Assembly (NCBI RefSeq): GCF_030705605.1
Contig: NZ_JAPCKK010000030.1
Span: 186,001 to 250,000, forward strand
DNA: 64,000 nt
Direction of reading: 5' to 3'
DNA from: Paenibacillus zeirhizosphaerae
GTDB taxonomy: Bacteria; Bacillota; Bacilli; Paenibacillales; Paenibacillaceae
The notes under the pieces were generated by a model. It had not been told where the DNA came from. It saw nothing but the letters and a program-made list of their open reading frames with translations, and did not search any database. Positions 44,084 to 52,775 of this stretch are shown in pieces; the first letter of the stretch is position 1, and every line of letters starts with the position of its first letter. The position numbers and the translations under genes were made by a program.

Positions 44084-45163
44084 TTAGAGCTGCATCCACT
44101 TCTCCTTGAAGAACAAATTAAAGACACGTATAGCAATGATCTTTACGATCATATACAGGGGAATCACAACGATCATACCGATAATGCCCCCAATATCGCC
44201 TGCGGCCAGCACAAGAATGATGGTCGTAAGCGGGTGAATGTCCAGGCTTTTCCCGAACACATAAGGAGCAACAAGGTTATCTTGAATTTGTTGAGCAACT
44301 AGTATGATAACAAGAGACCCTATAGCCGTAGATGGCGATTGCGTCAGACCGACAATGACGATCGGGATCGCGGACAGGATAGCACCTATAAAAGGCACAA
44401 AATTCGCAATCACGGCTACCGCCGTCAGTAAAAAGGCGTAAGGCAGATCGATCAGAATAAAACCGAGGTACATCAGCACCCCTAACGCCAGATTGATCAG
44501 CACTCTTCCAATAATAAACCCGCTTAGCACCTGATCAATTTCCGTGATGCTAGCACGGGTGTCGTCTTGAAAACGGGTTGGTGTCGCACTGACGATCCGT
44601 TGGCCCAACTTTCCTTCTTGCTTGAGCATGAAGAACAGGAGAATCGGGAACGTGAACAGCACGACCGTGAAGTTGGATACGAAGGAGACAACTCCCCCTA
44701 CAGAATTCGTCAAAAAAACAAGCCCCTGGTTCAAGTAATCCGTCACCGAAGACAGCGGACTGTCGCCTGCCGGAAACAGTGAAGAGAGAAATCCGCTTTG
44801 CTCCAGTTCGCTGATCGCTTCCCCCAAGGCGTTGAACAGATTGGGGATGTTATTCAGAAAACTGATCAACTGCTCCTGAAGCCGTGGCCACTGACTGGCG
44901 CTGAACCACACCAGCGCGAGCGCGAAGAGTAAATAAATAAACAGAATTGAAACGGTCCGGTTGATCCTGTACTTTGCCATATACCTGACGAGCGGCCGGA
45001 TCAGGTAGTAGAAGAATACCGCGAGCATTAATGGAATAGCTACAACCTGAAGCAGTGCAAGCAACGGCTGAAAAACAAAGTTGACCTTGGAGCTTAAATA
45101 GATGATCAGCAGCACCAATATAATGAAAGCGGTAAAACGCAAGACTTTGTTCTTTATAAACAA
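44084..45163 (-). CDS. AI-2E (PerM/YtvI-like) family membrane protein
   Basis: Polytopic membrane protein of 359 aa with the N-terminal membrane helices, a soluble helical loop (SASQWPRLQEQLISFLNNI) and the conserved second half (YAFLLTAVAVIANFVPFIGAIL, then VAQQIQDNLVAPYVFGKSLDIHPL). Members transport small molecules or ions; the AI-2 exporter role holds for some only. The TTG start has GGAGGG upstream. It follows the histidine kinase by 19 nt and belongs to its operon, so it may share the stress response of the two-component system. Confidence 0.88.
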   Translation of the reverse strand: MFIKNKVLRFTAFIILVLLIIYLSSKVNFVFQPLLALLQVVAIPLMLAVFFYYLIRPLVRYMAKYRINRTVSILFIYLLFALALVWFSASQWPRLQEQLISFLNNIPNLFNALGEAISELEQSGFLSSLFPAGDSPLSSVTDYLNQGLVFLTNSVGGVVSFVSNFTVVLFTFPILLFFMLKQEGKLGQRIVSATPTRFQDDTRASITEIDQVLSGFIIGRVLINLALGVLMYLGFILIDLPYAFLLTAVAVIANFVPFIGAILSAIPIVIVGLTQSPSTAIGSLVIILVAQQIQDNLVAPYVFGKSLDIHPLTTIILVLAAGDIGGIIGMIVVIPLYMIVKIIAIRVFNLFFKEKWMQL

Positions 45164-45182
45164 TGGCTTCCCTCCAACGAAT

Positions 45183-46619
45183 TCATTCTGATTTTTTTAA
45201 ATGTATCGTAAATATGGATGATTCTTCGCCCTCGGAGCGCAAAGTGAGTGTGCCGCCCATCTTCTCTGTATTTTTGAGTGCAATCGCCAGCCCCAGTCCT
45301 GTTCCGCCTGTGTGAGTGCGTGCCTGGTCACCACGAACGAACGGATCAAAAATCGTGGTCCACAGCTCCTTCGGAATGCCAATGCCGGTATCGGCAATTT
45401 CGATACGTACTTCCTCATCAGCTTCAACCAGTTCCACCCGCAAATGAGTGCCTGCCGGATTGTACAACAAAGCATTTGCGATCAGATTTTGGATCACCCG
45501 GCCTAGCAGCTCCGGATCGTATTGGGCATACACATCACGGTCGGGAACGGAAAAATCCAGTAGCAGCCCCTTTCGCTCCACATCACCATAGATACCGGCA
45601 GTATGTTCCCGCAAAAACTCACCGATTTCTTTTCGCTCCACATTAACTTTGAAATCAGGCGTATCCACCTTAAATAACTCCAGCATATTCTGTATCAACC
45701 GTGTCATCTGGGTGGACTTGTTATAAATATAGAGCAAATATTTGTTTTGCCGCTCCTTGTCTTCCACCCTCCCTTCCACAAGAGCCTGGGCGTATCCGTG
45801 AATGCTTGTAATCGGGGTTTTGAGATCATGGGATAGATCCATCATCAACTGCTGCTTGCTTTCTTGGGCAATACGCTTCTCATAAGTAGCGCTCTCGATG
45901 ACATCTGCCATATAATTGAACGTTTCCTCGATAAGCTTGAATTCTTTTTCAGCGGGAATAGACAGCCTTGTGTTATAGTTGCCGGCAATCATTTCATGAA
46001 GACCGTCCAAAATCAGCGCCAGCGGTTTCTTGAATCGGCGTGCAAGCCAATAGCTATATACAAAGACCAGAAGCAAGATTAAACCGACAGAAATAAACAG
46101 GAAAAACGATATCAGATATTTCATCTCGCTTATGGATGGGTCATCATCAGCGGAGATGCTGATCAGGTCACGTGGGATCTTAAGGATTAAATATTTTATC
46201 GTTTTCTCTGGATCATAGACGGCAGTTATAGAGTAGTAATAGGTCTGATCCTCATCATTTGCCAGCAGGTCGTAGAGTTCAGCTTCCGAGTACTTATACA
46301 AGGAGTCTTTTTTGTTCCCCATGACCTGCTCTACCTGTCTGTTCGCATCAAGAAGCTCAAGCCAGCCCCCGCTTTGTTGCAGCCTGTCCAGCTCGATGCC
46401 TCCCCCCTGTTTCCAGTCTGCTATATATTCATGTGCAGCAACAACATCAAGCCCGAGGGAGGTATCCCTCTCTTTCGAGACAATGTAATTAACGCCGAGC
46501 GGGACCGAGTAGCGTAAAAAAATAATCAGTAATACAAAAAACAGAATAAACAATAAAAAATCAATGACCAGAGTGGACTGCAGCTTGCGATTATTTCTAA
46601 ATTTCCGTAGGCGCTTCAA
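45183..46619 (-). CDS. Sensor histidine kinase
   Basis: Membrane kinase of 478 aa. Two membrane segments (about 18-40 and 168-190) enclose an outer sensor domain of about 125 residues with no familiar motif. Then a HAMP linker, the phospho-acceptor H264 in LSHDLKTPITSIHGYAQAL, and a HATPase domain (NLIANALLYNP, IADTGIGIPKE, TGGTGLGLAIALKN). It overlaps the response regulator gene by 23 nt and starts with TTG, so translation is coupled. Predicted signal: cell-envelope stress such as surfactants or peptides, judged only from the linked RND pump. Confidence 0.92.
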   Translation of the reverse strand: MKRLRKFRNNRKLQSTLVIDFLLFILFFVLLIIFLRYSVPLGVNYIVSKERDTSLGLDVVAAHEYIADWKQGGGIELDRLQQSGGWLELLDANRQVEQVMGNKKDSLYKYSEAELYDLLANDEDQTYYYSITAVYDPEKTIKYLILKIPRDLISISADDDPSISEMKYLISFFLFISVGLILLLVFVYSYWLARRFKKPLALILDGLHEMIAGNYNTRLSIPAEKEFKLIEETFNYMADVIESATYEKRIAQESKQQLMMDLSHDLKTPITSIHGYAQALVEGRVEDKERQNKYLLYIYNKSTQMTRLIQNMLELFKVDTPDFKVNVERKEIGEFLREHTAGIYGDVERKGLLLDFSVPDRDVYAQYDPELLGRVIQNLIANALLYNPAGTHLRVELVEADEEVRIEIADTGIGIPKELWTTIFDPFVRGDQARTHTGGTGLGLAIALKNTEKMGGTLTLRSEGEESSIFTIHLKKSE

Positions 46620-47304
46620 TTTTATACCCCAAACCCCTTATCGTTTTTAAATATTGCGGCTTTCTTGAATCCTGTTCGATCTTCTCGCGGATATTGCTGA
46701 TATGTACCATGATGGTACTGTCTTCGTAAGCATAATAGTCCTCCCATACGGTTTCATATATACGTTTACGAGTAAAAACACGGCCAGGCGCAGACATCAG
46801 CAGTTCCATTATTTTATACTCTGTGTACGTAAGAGCTACAGGTTCTCCCCGAAAAAAGAGAATGCACCGGTTTCGATCCAATGCAAGCTCGCCTAGAATC
46901 AGCTGCTTATTTTCTCCTACAGGATTGGATGCCGTTTCAAAGCTGTAAGCCCGCCGGAGCAATGCTTCCACACGGGCCACAATTTCCAGAGGATTAAAGG
47001 GCTTGGCAATGTAGTCGTCAGCTCCCAGATTAAGGCCGAGAATTTTATCAGTTGCCTGGTTTCTGGCTGATAAAAAAAGCACCGGCATCAGGTGGGACTT
47101 GCGTATTTTTTTCAGCAGCTGCAGACCGTCAATACCCGGCATCATGATGTCAAGGATGGCCAGATCAATACGCTCACGCTGAATGATATCCCAGGCCATT
47201 TGCCCATGGGCCGCACAATGCACCTCATAATCCTTTTCAAGATACAATTGCAGCAGCTCTGCAATCTCCGGCTCATCATCTGCAATCAGGATACGATATT
47301 TCAT
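46597..47304 (-). CDS. OmpR/PhoB-type response regulator
   Basis: Response regulator of 235 aa. Receiver domain: acidic pocket DDEPE (9-13), phospho-acceptor D52 in LAILDIMMPGIDG, Lys in DDYIAKPFNP. The C-terminal winged helix shows LTYTEYKIMELLMSAPGRVF and YAYEDSTIMVHISNIREKIE, ending TIRGLGYKI. Its own promoter carries a TTTAGA direct repeat with 11-bp period, which recurs before the first RND operon. So it most likely activates itself and the pump. Upstream of the histidine kinase gene in one operon with the AI-2E family gene. Confidence 0.93.
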   Translation of the reverse strand: MKYRILIADDEPEIAELLQLYLEKDYEVHCAAHGQMAWDIIQRERIDLAILDIMMPGIDGLQLLKKIRKSHLMPVLFLSARNQATDKILGLNLGADDYIAKPFNPLEIVARVEALLRRAYSFETASNPVGENKQLILGELALDRNRCILFFRGEPVALTYTEYKIMELLMSAPGRVFTRKRIYETVWEDYYAYEDSTIMVHISNIREKIEQDSRKPQYLKTIRGLGYKIEAPTEI

Positions 47305-47344
47305 AATTTCCCACTCTCAATAAGAATAATGTTATGTGATGAAA

Positions 47345-47398
47345 ATTATAGGGACCCACTCTTAATATTGTATAAGTTGAATCTAAAGATTATCTAAA
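47345..47398 (-). promoter_or_regulatory. Response-regulator box and promoter of the two-component operon
   Basis: Minus strand: TTTAGA-TAATC-TTTAGA (47382-47398), 31 bp, -10 TATAAT (47345-47350). No consensus -35 is seen, as expected of an activator-dependent promoter. It lies right beside the aminotransferase stop codon. Confidence 0.85.
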
Positions 47399-47403
47399 GA
47401 AAT

Positions 47404-48606
47404 TTATATTTGATTTACGGAACAATAATCTATGATCACCTGCATAAACCTTCCCATCCGCTCCAGCGCCTTCTCCAAATCGATGAGTGAGGTTGCATAT
47501 GAGCAGCGAATAAAGCCTTCTCCGCCCGCTCCGAATACATGCCCCGGCACGACCGCTACCTTCGCTTCCTTCAGCAGCCGCAGAGAGAACTGCTCAGACG
47601 ACATGCCGGTAGAAGCAATTGAAGGGAAAGCATAGAAAGCTCCCTCAGGCTCGTGACAGGCAAGCCCGATGGCATTCAGGCCGGCTACAAACAGCTTGCG
47701 GCGTTCATTGTAGCTCGTCATCATCTCGTCCTTGGCAGCCAAGCCATGACGCAATGATTCGAGCGCGGCGATCTGTGCAATGGTAGGGGCGCACATGGTT
47801 GTGTACTGGTGGATTTTCAGCATGCTGGCTATCAACTCGCGCGGGCCGCAAGCATAGCCTACCCGCCAGCCGGTCATCGCGAATGCTTTGGAAAAGCCGC
47901 TAATGACGATCGTACGCTCCTTCATACCCGGCAAGGAGGCGATACTGACATGCTTTCTTTCGTAAGTCAGCTCGGCATAAACTTCATCCGAAATGACAAC
48001 CAAATTATGTTTGATAATGAGCTCTACAATCGGCAGCCAATCCTGCTCTGTCATCACTGCTCCGGTCGGATTAGACGGATAATTGATCATCAAAGCCTTT
48101 GCATGAGGCGTAATTGCCGCTTGAAGCGCTTGTGGGGTCAGCTTGAACTGCTTCTCTGCGGTAGCCGCCACCTCCACAATTTTACCGCCATGCAGATGTG
48201 TAATCGGTTCATAGGCAATATAGCTTGGTGCTGGAATCAGCACCTCATCTCCCGGATTGATCACCGTCCGCAGTGCCAGGTCGACGGCCTCACTGCTCCC
48301 CACCGTCACGATGATTTCCTGCTCGGGGTCGTAGGAAAGCGCGAAGCTGCTGGCAAAATAAGCCGAGAGCTCTTCCCGTAGATCCATCAAGCCGGCATTT
48401 GAGGTATATTTCGTCTGCCCTGCACGTAATGCCTGAATGCAAGCTTCACGTACCTTTTCCGGTGTAATGAAATCCGGCTCTCCGACTCCAAGGGTGATTG
48501 TATCTCCGCCCGCAGCGTTCAGATCAAAAAAAGCGCGAATTCCCGAGGGCCGAATATCCCGTACACGCGAGGATAAAAACTGTCCTGTCCCCTCTTCACT
48601 AAACAT
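47404..48606 (-). CDS. PLP-dependent aminotransferase, class I/II
   Basis: Fold-type I aminotransferase of about 400 aa, similar to the PatA/aspartate-aminotransferase-like group. Seen: LGVGEPDFITPEKV, NYPSNPTGAV, VISDEVYAELTY, and the PLP Lys in SGFSKAFAMTGWRVGY. The ATG at 48606 overlaps the end of the D-Ala-D-Ala ligase gene by 8 nt, so the two are coupled. A role in supplying or removing amino acids for the cell wall is suggested by this link, not shown. Substrate unknown. Confidence 0.9.
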   Translation of the reverse strand: MFSEEGTGQFLSSRVRDIRPSGIRAFFDLNAAGGDTITLGVGEPDFITPEKVREACIQALRAGQTKYTSNAGLMDLREELSAYFASSFALSYDPEQEIIVTVGSSEAVDLALRTVINPGDEVLIPAPSYIAYEPITHLHGGKIVEVAATAEKQFKLTPQALQAAITPHAKALMINYPSNPTGAVMTEQDWLPIVELIIKHNLVVISDEVYAELTYERKHVSIASLPGMKERTIVISGFSKAFAMTGWRVGYACGPRELIASMLKIHQYTTMCAPTIAQIAALESLRHGLAAKDEMMTSYNERRKLFVAGLNAIGLACHEPEGAFYAFPSIASTGMSSEQFSLRLLKEAKVAVVPGHVFGAGGEGFIRCSYATSLIDLEKALERMGRFMQVIIDYCSVNQI

Positions 48607-49537
48607 ATTGTACCATCCCCCATTCCTGTTTCCGTTCATGGAGAGAGCTGGCAATAATACGGTCCAGCAACTGTGTGAAGGTCATACCTGCTGCAGCTGC
48701 GCTCTTCGGAAGCAGGCTGTTGGCAGTCATGCCCGGTAAGGTGTTTACTTCCAGCACATAAGGTACATCCTGACACAAAATCATATCGACCCTTGCATAG
48801 ACCTTGCACTGCAGCAGTCGATAGCTGGCAAGTGCCACCTCGCGCACACGCTGCTCAATCACGGGAGGAAGCTGAATCACCTTCTCCTCAGCGCCGCCGG
48901 CCTCATATTTCGCTTGGTAGTCGAACCACTCCGAATGCGCGGAGCGAATGCCGATCATCGGTAATACCTCGCCATCCACAATCGAGCAGGTAAGCTCCGT
49001 CCCTTTAATATAAGGCTCAACCAAAATCGTCTGATCCAAGCTGCAAGCCTCCTGAACAGCTGGCAGCATCTCCTGCTCATGATGCACAAGCTGGATGCCG
49101 ATGCTGGATCCCCCCATATTCGGTTTCACAATGACCGGGTAACCCAGTTGCCCCACCGCCTGCGGATCATAATCGTCCATCCCCTGCCAGCAAAGGCCTG
49201 CAGGCGTATGCACACCCGCTGCCTTTAGCAGCATCTTGGACATCTGCTTATTCATGCACAGGCTGCTTGCCAGAATACCGCTTCCTGTATATGGAATACC
49301 CAGTGTCTCCAGTGTCCCCTGCACGGTGCCGTCCTCGCCATATTGGCCATGCAATGCCAATAGCGCAAGCTCGATGCCTGCCTGCTGAACCTGTGCGATT
49401 AAATCCGCTCGTTGATCGATCACCATTGGAATTACTTCATAGCGATTGCGATCCAAATGCCGAATCATCTCTTGACCTGTCTGCAGAGAAACCTCACGTT
49501 CAGAGGAAGTACCACCCATAATGACGCCAATCTTCAT
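48599..49537 (-). CDS. ddl: D-alanine--D-alanine ligase
   Basis: ATP-grasp ligase of 312 aa making the D-Ala-D-Ala dipeptide for peptidoglycan. Motifs: GGTSSEREVSL, LHGQYGEDGTVQGTLE, the ATP loop MGGSSIGI, CKVYARVDMI and LEVNTLPGMTANSLLPKSA. The omega-loop region reads EWFDYQAKYEAGG, with the Tyr-Lys typical of D-Ala-D-Ala rather than D-Ala-D-Lac ligases. It lies 63 nt after a MocR regulator gene and overlaps the aminotransferase gene. Ligase of Brevibacillus is known to be controlled by a MocR protein (DdlR), which fits this layout. Confidence 0.93.
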   Translation of the reverse strand: MKIGVIMGGTSSEREVSLQTGQEMIRHLDRNRYEVIPMVIDQRADLIAQVQQAGIELALLALHGQYGEDGTVQGTLETLGIPYTGSGILASSLCMNKQMSKMLLKAAGVHTPAGLCWQGMDDYDPQAVGQLGYPVIVKPNMGGSSIGIQLVHHEQEMLPAVQEACSLDQTILVEPYIKGTELTCSIVDGEVLPMIGIRSAHSEWFDYQAKYEAGGAEEKVIQLPPVIEQRVREVALASYRLLQCKVYARVDMILCQDVPYVLEVNTLPGMTANSLLPKSAAAAGMTFTQLLDRIIASSLHERKQEWGMVQYV

Positions 49538-49600
49538 CTTGACACCTCATTTTTCTTAAAAATTGTTATGCGGTTGCGGATGGTTCTTCCGACCGTATGC

Positions 49601-51085
49601 CTAAAGAAAGCTGCGTACCTGTTTACCGATGATCTGAATCCCCCGCTCGATATGTTCATCCGTTACTCGTGAAAAACCAAGCCGCAATGTGTTCCTTCCT
49701 TCGCCTTCCCGAATAAAAAACTTGTCTCCCGGTGTAAAAATAACCCCCTGTTCGGTACAAGCTTCCAGCAGTTGGCGTGTGTCCACGCCTGAGGGAAAGG
49801 TAAGAAACAAATGCAGGCCCCCGTCGCCAGACAGCTGCGCCTCAGGGAGGTGCGCTTCACAGCATGCTTTCGTAAGCTCATATTTGTGCTTATATTCCAT
49901 ACGTGCTTTTTTTACATATTTATCGAAATTTCCATTGAGCAAATATTGATATAATATCGCTTGATCAATGGTTGATGTATGAATAGTGCGTGCACGCTTA
50001 ATGCTCTCCAGATTATCGATCAGCGTCCGGTCTCCGAGCACCCAGCCCACTCGCAAGCCAGGGAACAACACCTTGGAGAGGCTGCCAATATAGATGACTC
50101 CGTTCCCTTGCCCTGCTGTCGCTATTAATGGCGCAACATGCGCTCCCGAGTAGCGCAGCTCCTCATTGAATCCATCTTCGATCACTGGAATCTGATAACG
50201 CATCATTAATTTCATAACGGCGCTGCGCTTCGCTGGTGACATGACAATGCCTGTAGGATTGTGATAAGAAGGAATCAAATAGGCCAGATCGAAGCGTTTT
50301 GTCTGCTTCTGTAATACCGCCTCAAGCTGCTTCACATCGATACCGTCATACTCCATCGGAATGCCGGTAATCTCAAATCCCTGCAGCTTCAAATTTTTGA
50401 TCGCTGTATGATGGGTCGGATTTTCACAAATGACCGCTCCGCGGCGAGCAGAAGGGCGTAGTGCCGACAGTACTATGTCAAAGCCTTCTGTAAACCCACT
50501 CGTAATCAGCATATCCTTGCCGCTTACATCGACTCCCTTATGCTCCATATACCGCATCAAGTAATCGATCAGCGGCTTGTAGCCCTTGGCATAGCCGTAG
50601 TTGAGCAGCATCTGCCCTTCGATTGCCATCCGATCCATAAAGGCTCGCTTTACATCCCCCAGATCAAATAGCTTCTCATCCGGAGCGATGCTTGTGAACG
50701 AGATGACGCCTTTTTGGGCACGAATGCCCTGCTTCATCATATCCAGCTCTACAGCCGATACAGCATACTCGTTCATTCTTGCCTTCCAGTCGATCTGCCA
50801 GGCGTCAGAGTCGTTAGCTCCTCTGTTATCTGCGGTCAAACGGCCCACCATAGCGGCCACATAGCTACCCTTGCCGGGAATCGCATACGTAAATCCGTCA
50901 TCCATCAGGCCTTCATAGGCTGCAATGACTGTATTGCGGCTCACCTTTAGCAAACCGCTCATTTCTCGTGTGGAGGGCAGCCTCTGATCCGCCTGAAGCG
51001 CCCCTTTTATAATTAAACGTTTGACGTATTCTTTCACTTGTATCGCGACCGGCCGGTCGCTGACGAGCTTGAAATCCTGGTACAT
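49601..51085 (-). CDS. MocR-type PLP-dependent regulator, DdlR-like
   Basis: GntR/MocR regulator of 494 aa. The N-terminal winged helix (VAIQVKEYVKRLIIKGAL, RLPSTREMSGLLKVSRNTVI and YAIPGKGSYVA) joins an aminotransferase-like domain with the PLP Lys in YIGSLSKVLFPGLRVGW. It is directly upstream of ddl and in the same direction, so it probably senses D-alanine through PLP and activates ddl. Most MocR genes are divergent from their target; here they are co-directional. ATG start with GGGGGCGATGAAGG upstream. Confidence 0.9.
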   Translation of the reverse strand: MYQDFKLVSDRPVAIQVKEYVKRLIIKGALQADQRLPSTREMSGLLKVSRNTVIAAYEGLMDDGFTYAIPGKGSYVAAMVGRLTADNRGANDSDAWQIDWKARMNEYAVSAVELDMMKQGIRAQKGVISFTSIAPDEKLFDLGDVKRAFMDRMAIEGQMLLNYGYAKGYKPLIDYLMRYMEHKGVDVSGKDMLITSGFTEGFDIVLSALRPSARRGAVICENPTHHTAIKNLKLQGFEITGIPMEYDGIDVKQLEAVLQKQTKRFDLAYLIPSYHNPTGIVMSPAKRSAVMKLMMRYQIPVIEDGFNEELRYSGAHVAPLIATAGQGNGVIYIGSLSKVLFPGLRVGWVLGDRTLIDNLESIKRARTIHTSTIDQAILYQYLLNGNFDKYVKKARMEYKHKYELTKACCEAHLPEAQLSGDGGLHLFLTFPSGVDTRQLLEACTEQGVIFTPGDKFFIREGEGRNTLRLGFSRVTDEHIERGIQIIGKQVRSFL

Positions 51086-51359
51086 CCTTCATCGCCCCCT
51101 CTGTAATGATGGCATAGGGAACGGTAGAAAAAAAGAACCACCTTGCTTGATTTTTCATCCTTCGATGGTTCCTCCGCATTTTATCCCTCATTAGAACGTC
51201 AAGTCGAAGCACCAGTTCATCAAAAACAGTAATCAGGGAGATCGTCGAGAAACCGCCGGATATCACTTGTTGACAAGCTCATCTTCAAAAACCTATAATT
51301 TCGTTAATTGAACTAATTGGTTTATTTTTATACTTATAAGTTTATTCTTTGGGAGGAAG
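51086..51359. promoter_or_regulatory. Divergent region between mocR and the second RND operon
   Basis: No gene of its own. An inverted repeat GAACCA (51135-51140) and TGGTTC (51166-51171) lies 50 nt before the MocR start and may be its site. The 10-bp palindrome ACTTATAAGT (51332-51341) lies before the fusion-protein gene and may be the TetR operator of that operon. Both are by position only. Confidence 0.4.
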
Positions 51360-52775
51360 ATGATCTTGTTAAAACGCAATCTCCACTTTTTAGTGGCCGG
51401 TGTAATGTTGCTAACCAGCTCTGCGTGTTCGTCGTCAGGTTCCACAGAATCGAATGCTGTTGACACTAGCGGAGCGAAAGTTGCAATCACAACGGTCCAG
51501 AAGCAATCAGTATCTGCCATGAAAAAGCTTTCCGGTACACTGGAAGCTTCTCAAGAAGTATCCGTCGCTTTCGAGTTATCCGGTCTTGTCCAAGCAGCTT
51601 TATTTGAAGTAGGTGATCCCGTCTCACAGAACCAGGTTTTAGTCAAATTAGACAGTTCAAATTATCAGCTCCAATTGGAAAAAGCAAACAATTCCATTGC
51701 TGAAGCTCAATCAGGCCTCAAAAGTGCCGCTGCTGCGATGGCTGGAGCCGAAGCCTCCATATCCTCTGCCGAGGCTCAGATGAATGCTGCTTCCGCCTCA
51801 TTGAATAAAACTGTTAAAGGGGCAAGACAACAGGAGATTGACCAGGCCCGTACAAAGGTGGAAAGAGCGCAAGCGGCACTTGCCAAATCCCGGACGGATG
51901 CAGCCCGTGTGCAATCGCTTTATGAACAAGGAATCGCGACGAAAGAGGAACAGGAACGAGCACAGCTCGCTCTCACGAATGCTTCCAAGGACGTTGAGGA
52001 CACGCGAAATGCTCTGTCCCTGCTAGAAGAAGGAGCTACCCAGGAGGATCTCGAAACGGCAAAATCCGGAGTTCAACAGGCCCGTGCTGCCAGAGAATCG
52101 GCTACCGCGACTCTGAAACAGGCTGAAGCAGCGCATGATCAGGCTTCCGTCCAGTATGAGCAAGCGATAGTGGCTAAAGAGGAAGCCAAGCTTTCCCTAT
52201 CCAAAACCTCTGTGAAATCTCCAATCTCAGGGGTGATTTTAGAAAAAAACGTGACTGCTGGCGAACTGACCTCTTCCGGACAAACTGTTTATCGAATCGG
52301 TCAAATCGATCAATTGAAGGTGCTGCTGCCCGTGCCGGATCATGAGATTGAGCAATTGAAAAAAGGAGATAAAGTGAATCTGAGCCTGTACGGTCAGGAA
52401 CGAGCAGGAACAGTCAGCAGAATATACCCGGCTACCAATTCCGATACGGGTTCCATTAATGTGGAGGTTATGGTCTCGAATCCCAAACATGACTGGGCAC
52501 CGGGCCAGGTGGTCAAAGCAGGTCTGAGCACGCAGCAAAGCAAGAAGCTCCTGATCCCTGCCAAGGCTGTGCTTAGCAGCGGCAATGAAACGTATGTATA
52601 TAAAGTTGTAAACAATAAGGCAGTAAAAACGATAGTGAAAATAGGCGAGCTAACCGGCAATAAGCTGGAAATTACGGATGGCCTCTCCGTTGGTGACGCT
52701 ATTGTTACGACAGGCGCCAGCTCCATGTACGACGGTTTGGTCGTTCAGCCTGTGGAGGAACAAGCAAATGATTGA
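51360..52775 (+). CDS. RND efflux membrane-fusion lipoprotein
   Basis: HlyD/AcrA-family adaptor of about 471 aa. Lipoprotein signal ending SSAC; barrel-sandwich part (VSVAFELSGLVQAALFEVGD); long coiled coil rich in Ala, Gln and Glu (about 110-290); second lipoyl half SVKSPISGVILEKNVTAGEL; beta-barrel and C-terminal domains. GGAGG is only 3 nt before this ATG and 9 nt before a TTG two codons later, so the true start may be 51366. It overlaps the RND pump gene by 8 nt. Unlike the first RND operon, the adaptor gene comes first. Confidence 0.92.
   Translation: MILLKRNLHFLVAGVMLLTSSACSSSGSTESNAVDTSGAKVAITTVQKQSVSAMKKLSGTLEASQEVSVAFELSGLVQAALFEVGDPVSQNQVLVKLDSSNYQLQLEKANNSIAEAQSGLKSAAAAMAGAEASISSAEAQMNAASASLNKTVKGARQQEIDQARTKVERAQAALAKSRTDAARVQSLYEQGIATKEEQERAQLALTNASKDVEDTRNALSLLEEGATQEDLETAKSGVQQARAARESATATLKQAEAAHDQASVQYEQAIVAKEEAKLSLSKTSVKSPISGVILEKNVTAGELTSSGQTVYRIGQIDQLKVLLPVPDHEIEQLKKGDKVNLSLYGQERAGTVSRIYPATNSDTGSINVEVMVSNPKHDWAPGQVVKAGLSTQQSKKLLIPAKAVLSSGNETYVYKVVNNKAVKTIVKIGELTGNKLEITDGLSVGDAIVTTGASSMYDGLVVQPVEEQAND

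Noticed and set aside
50913-51266. Minus-strand 117-codon frame at the MocR start
   Set aside because: It overlaps the MocR start in another frame and has no ribosome site or motif.
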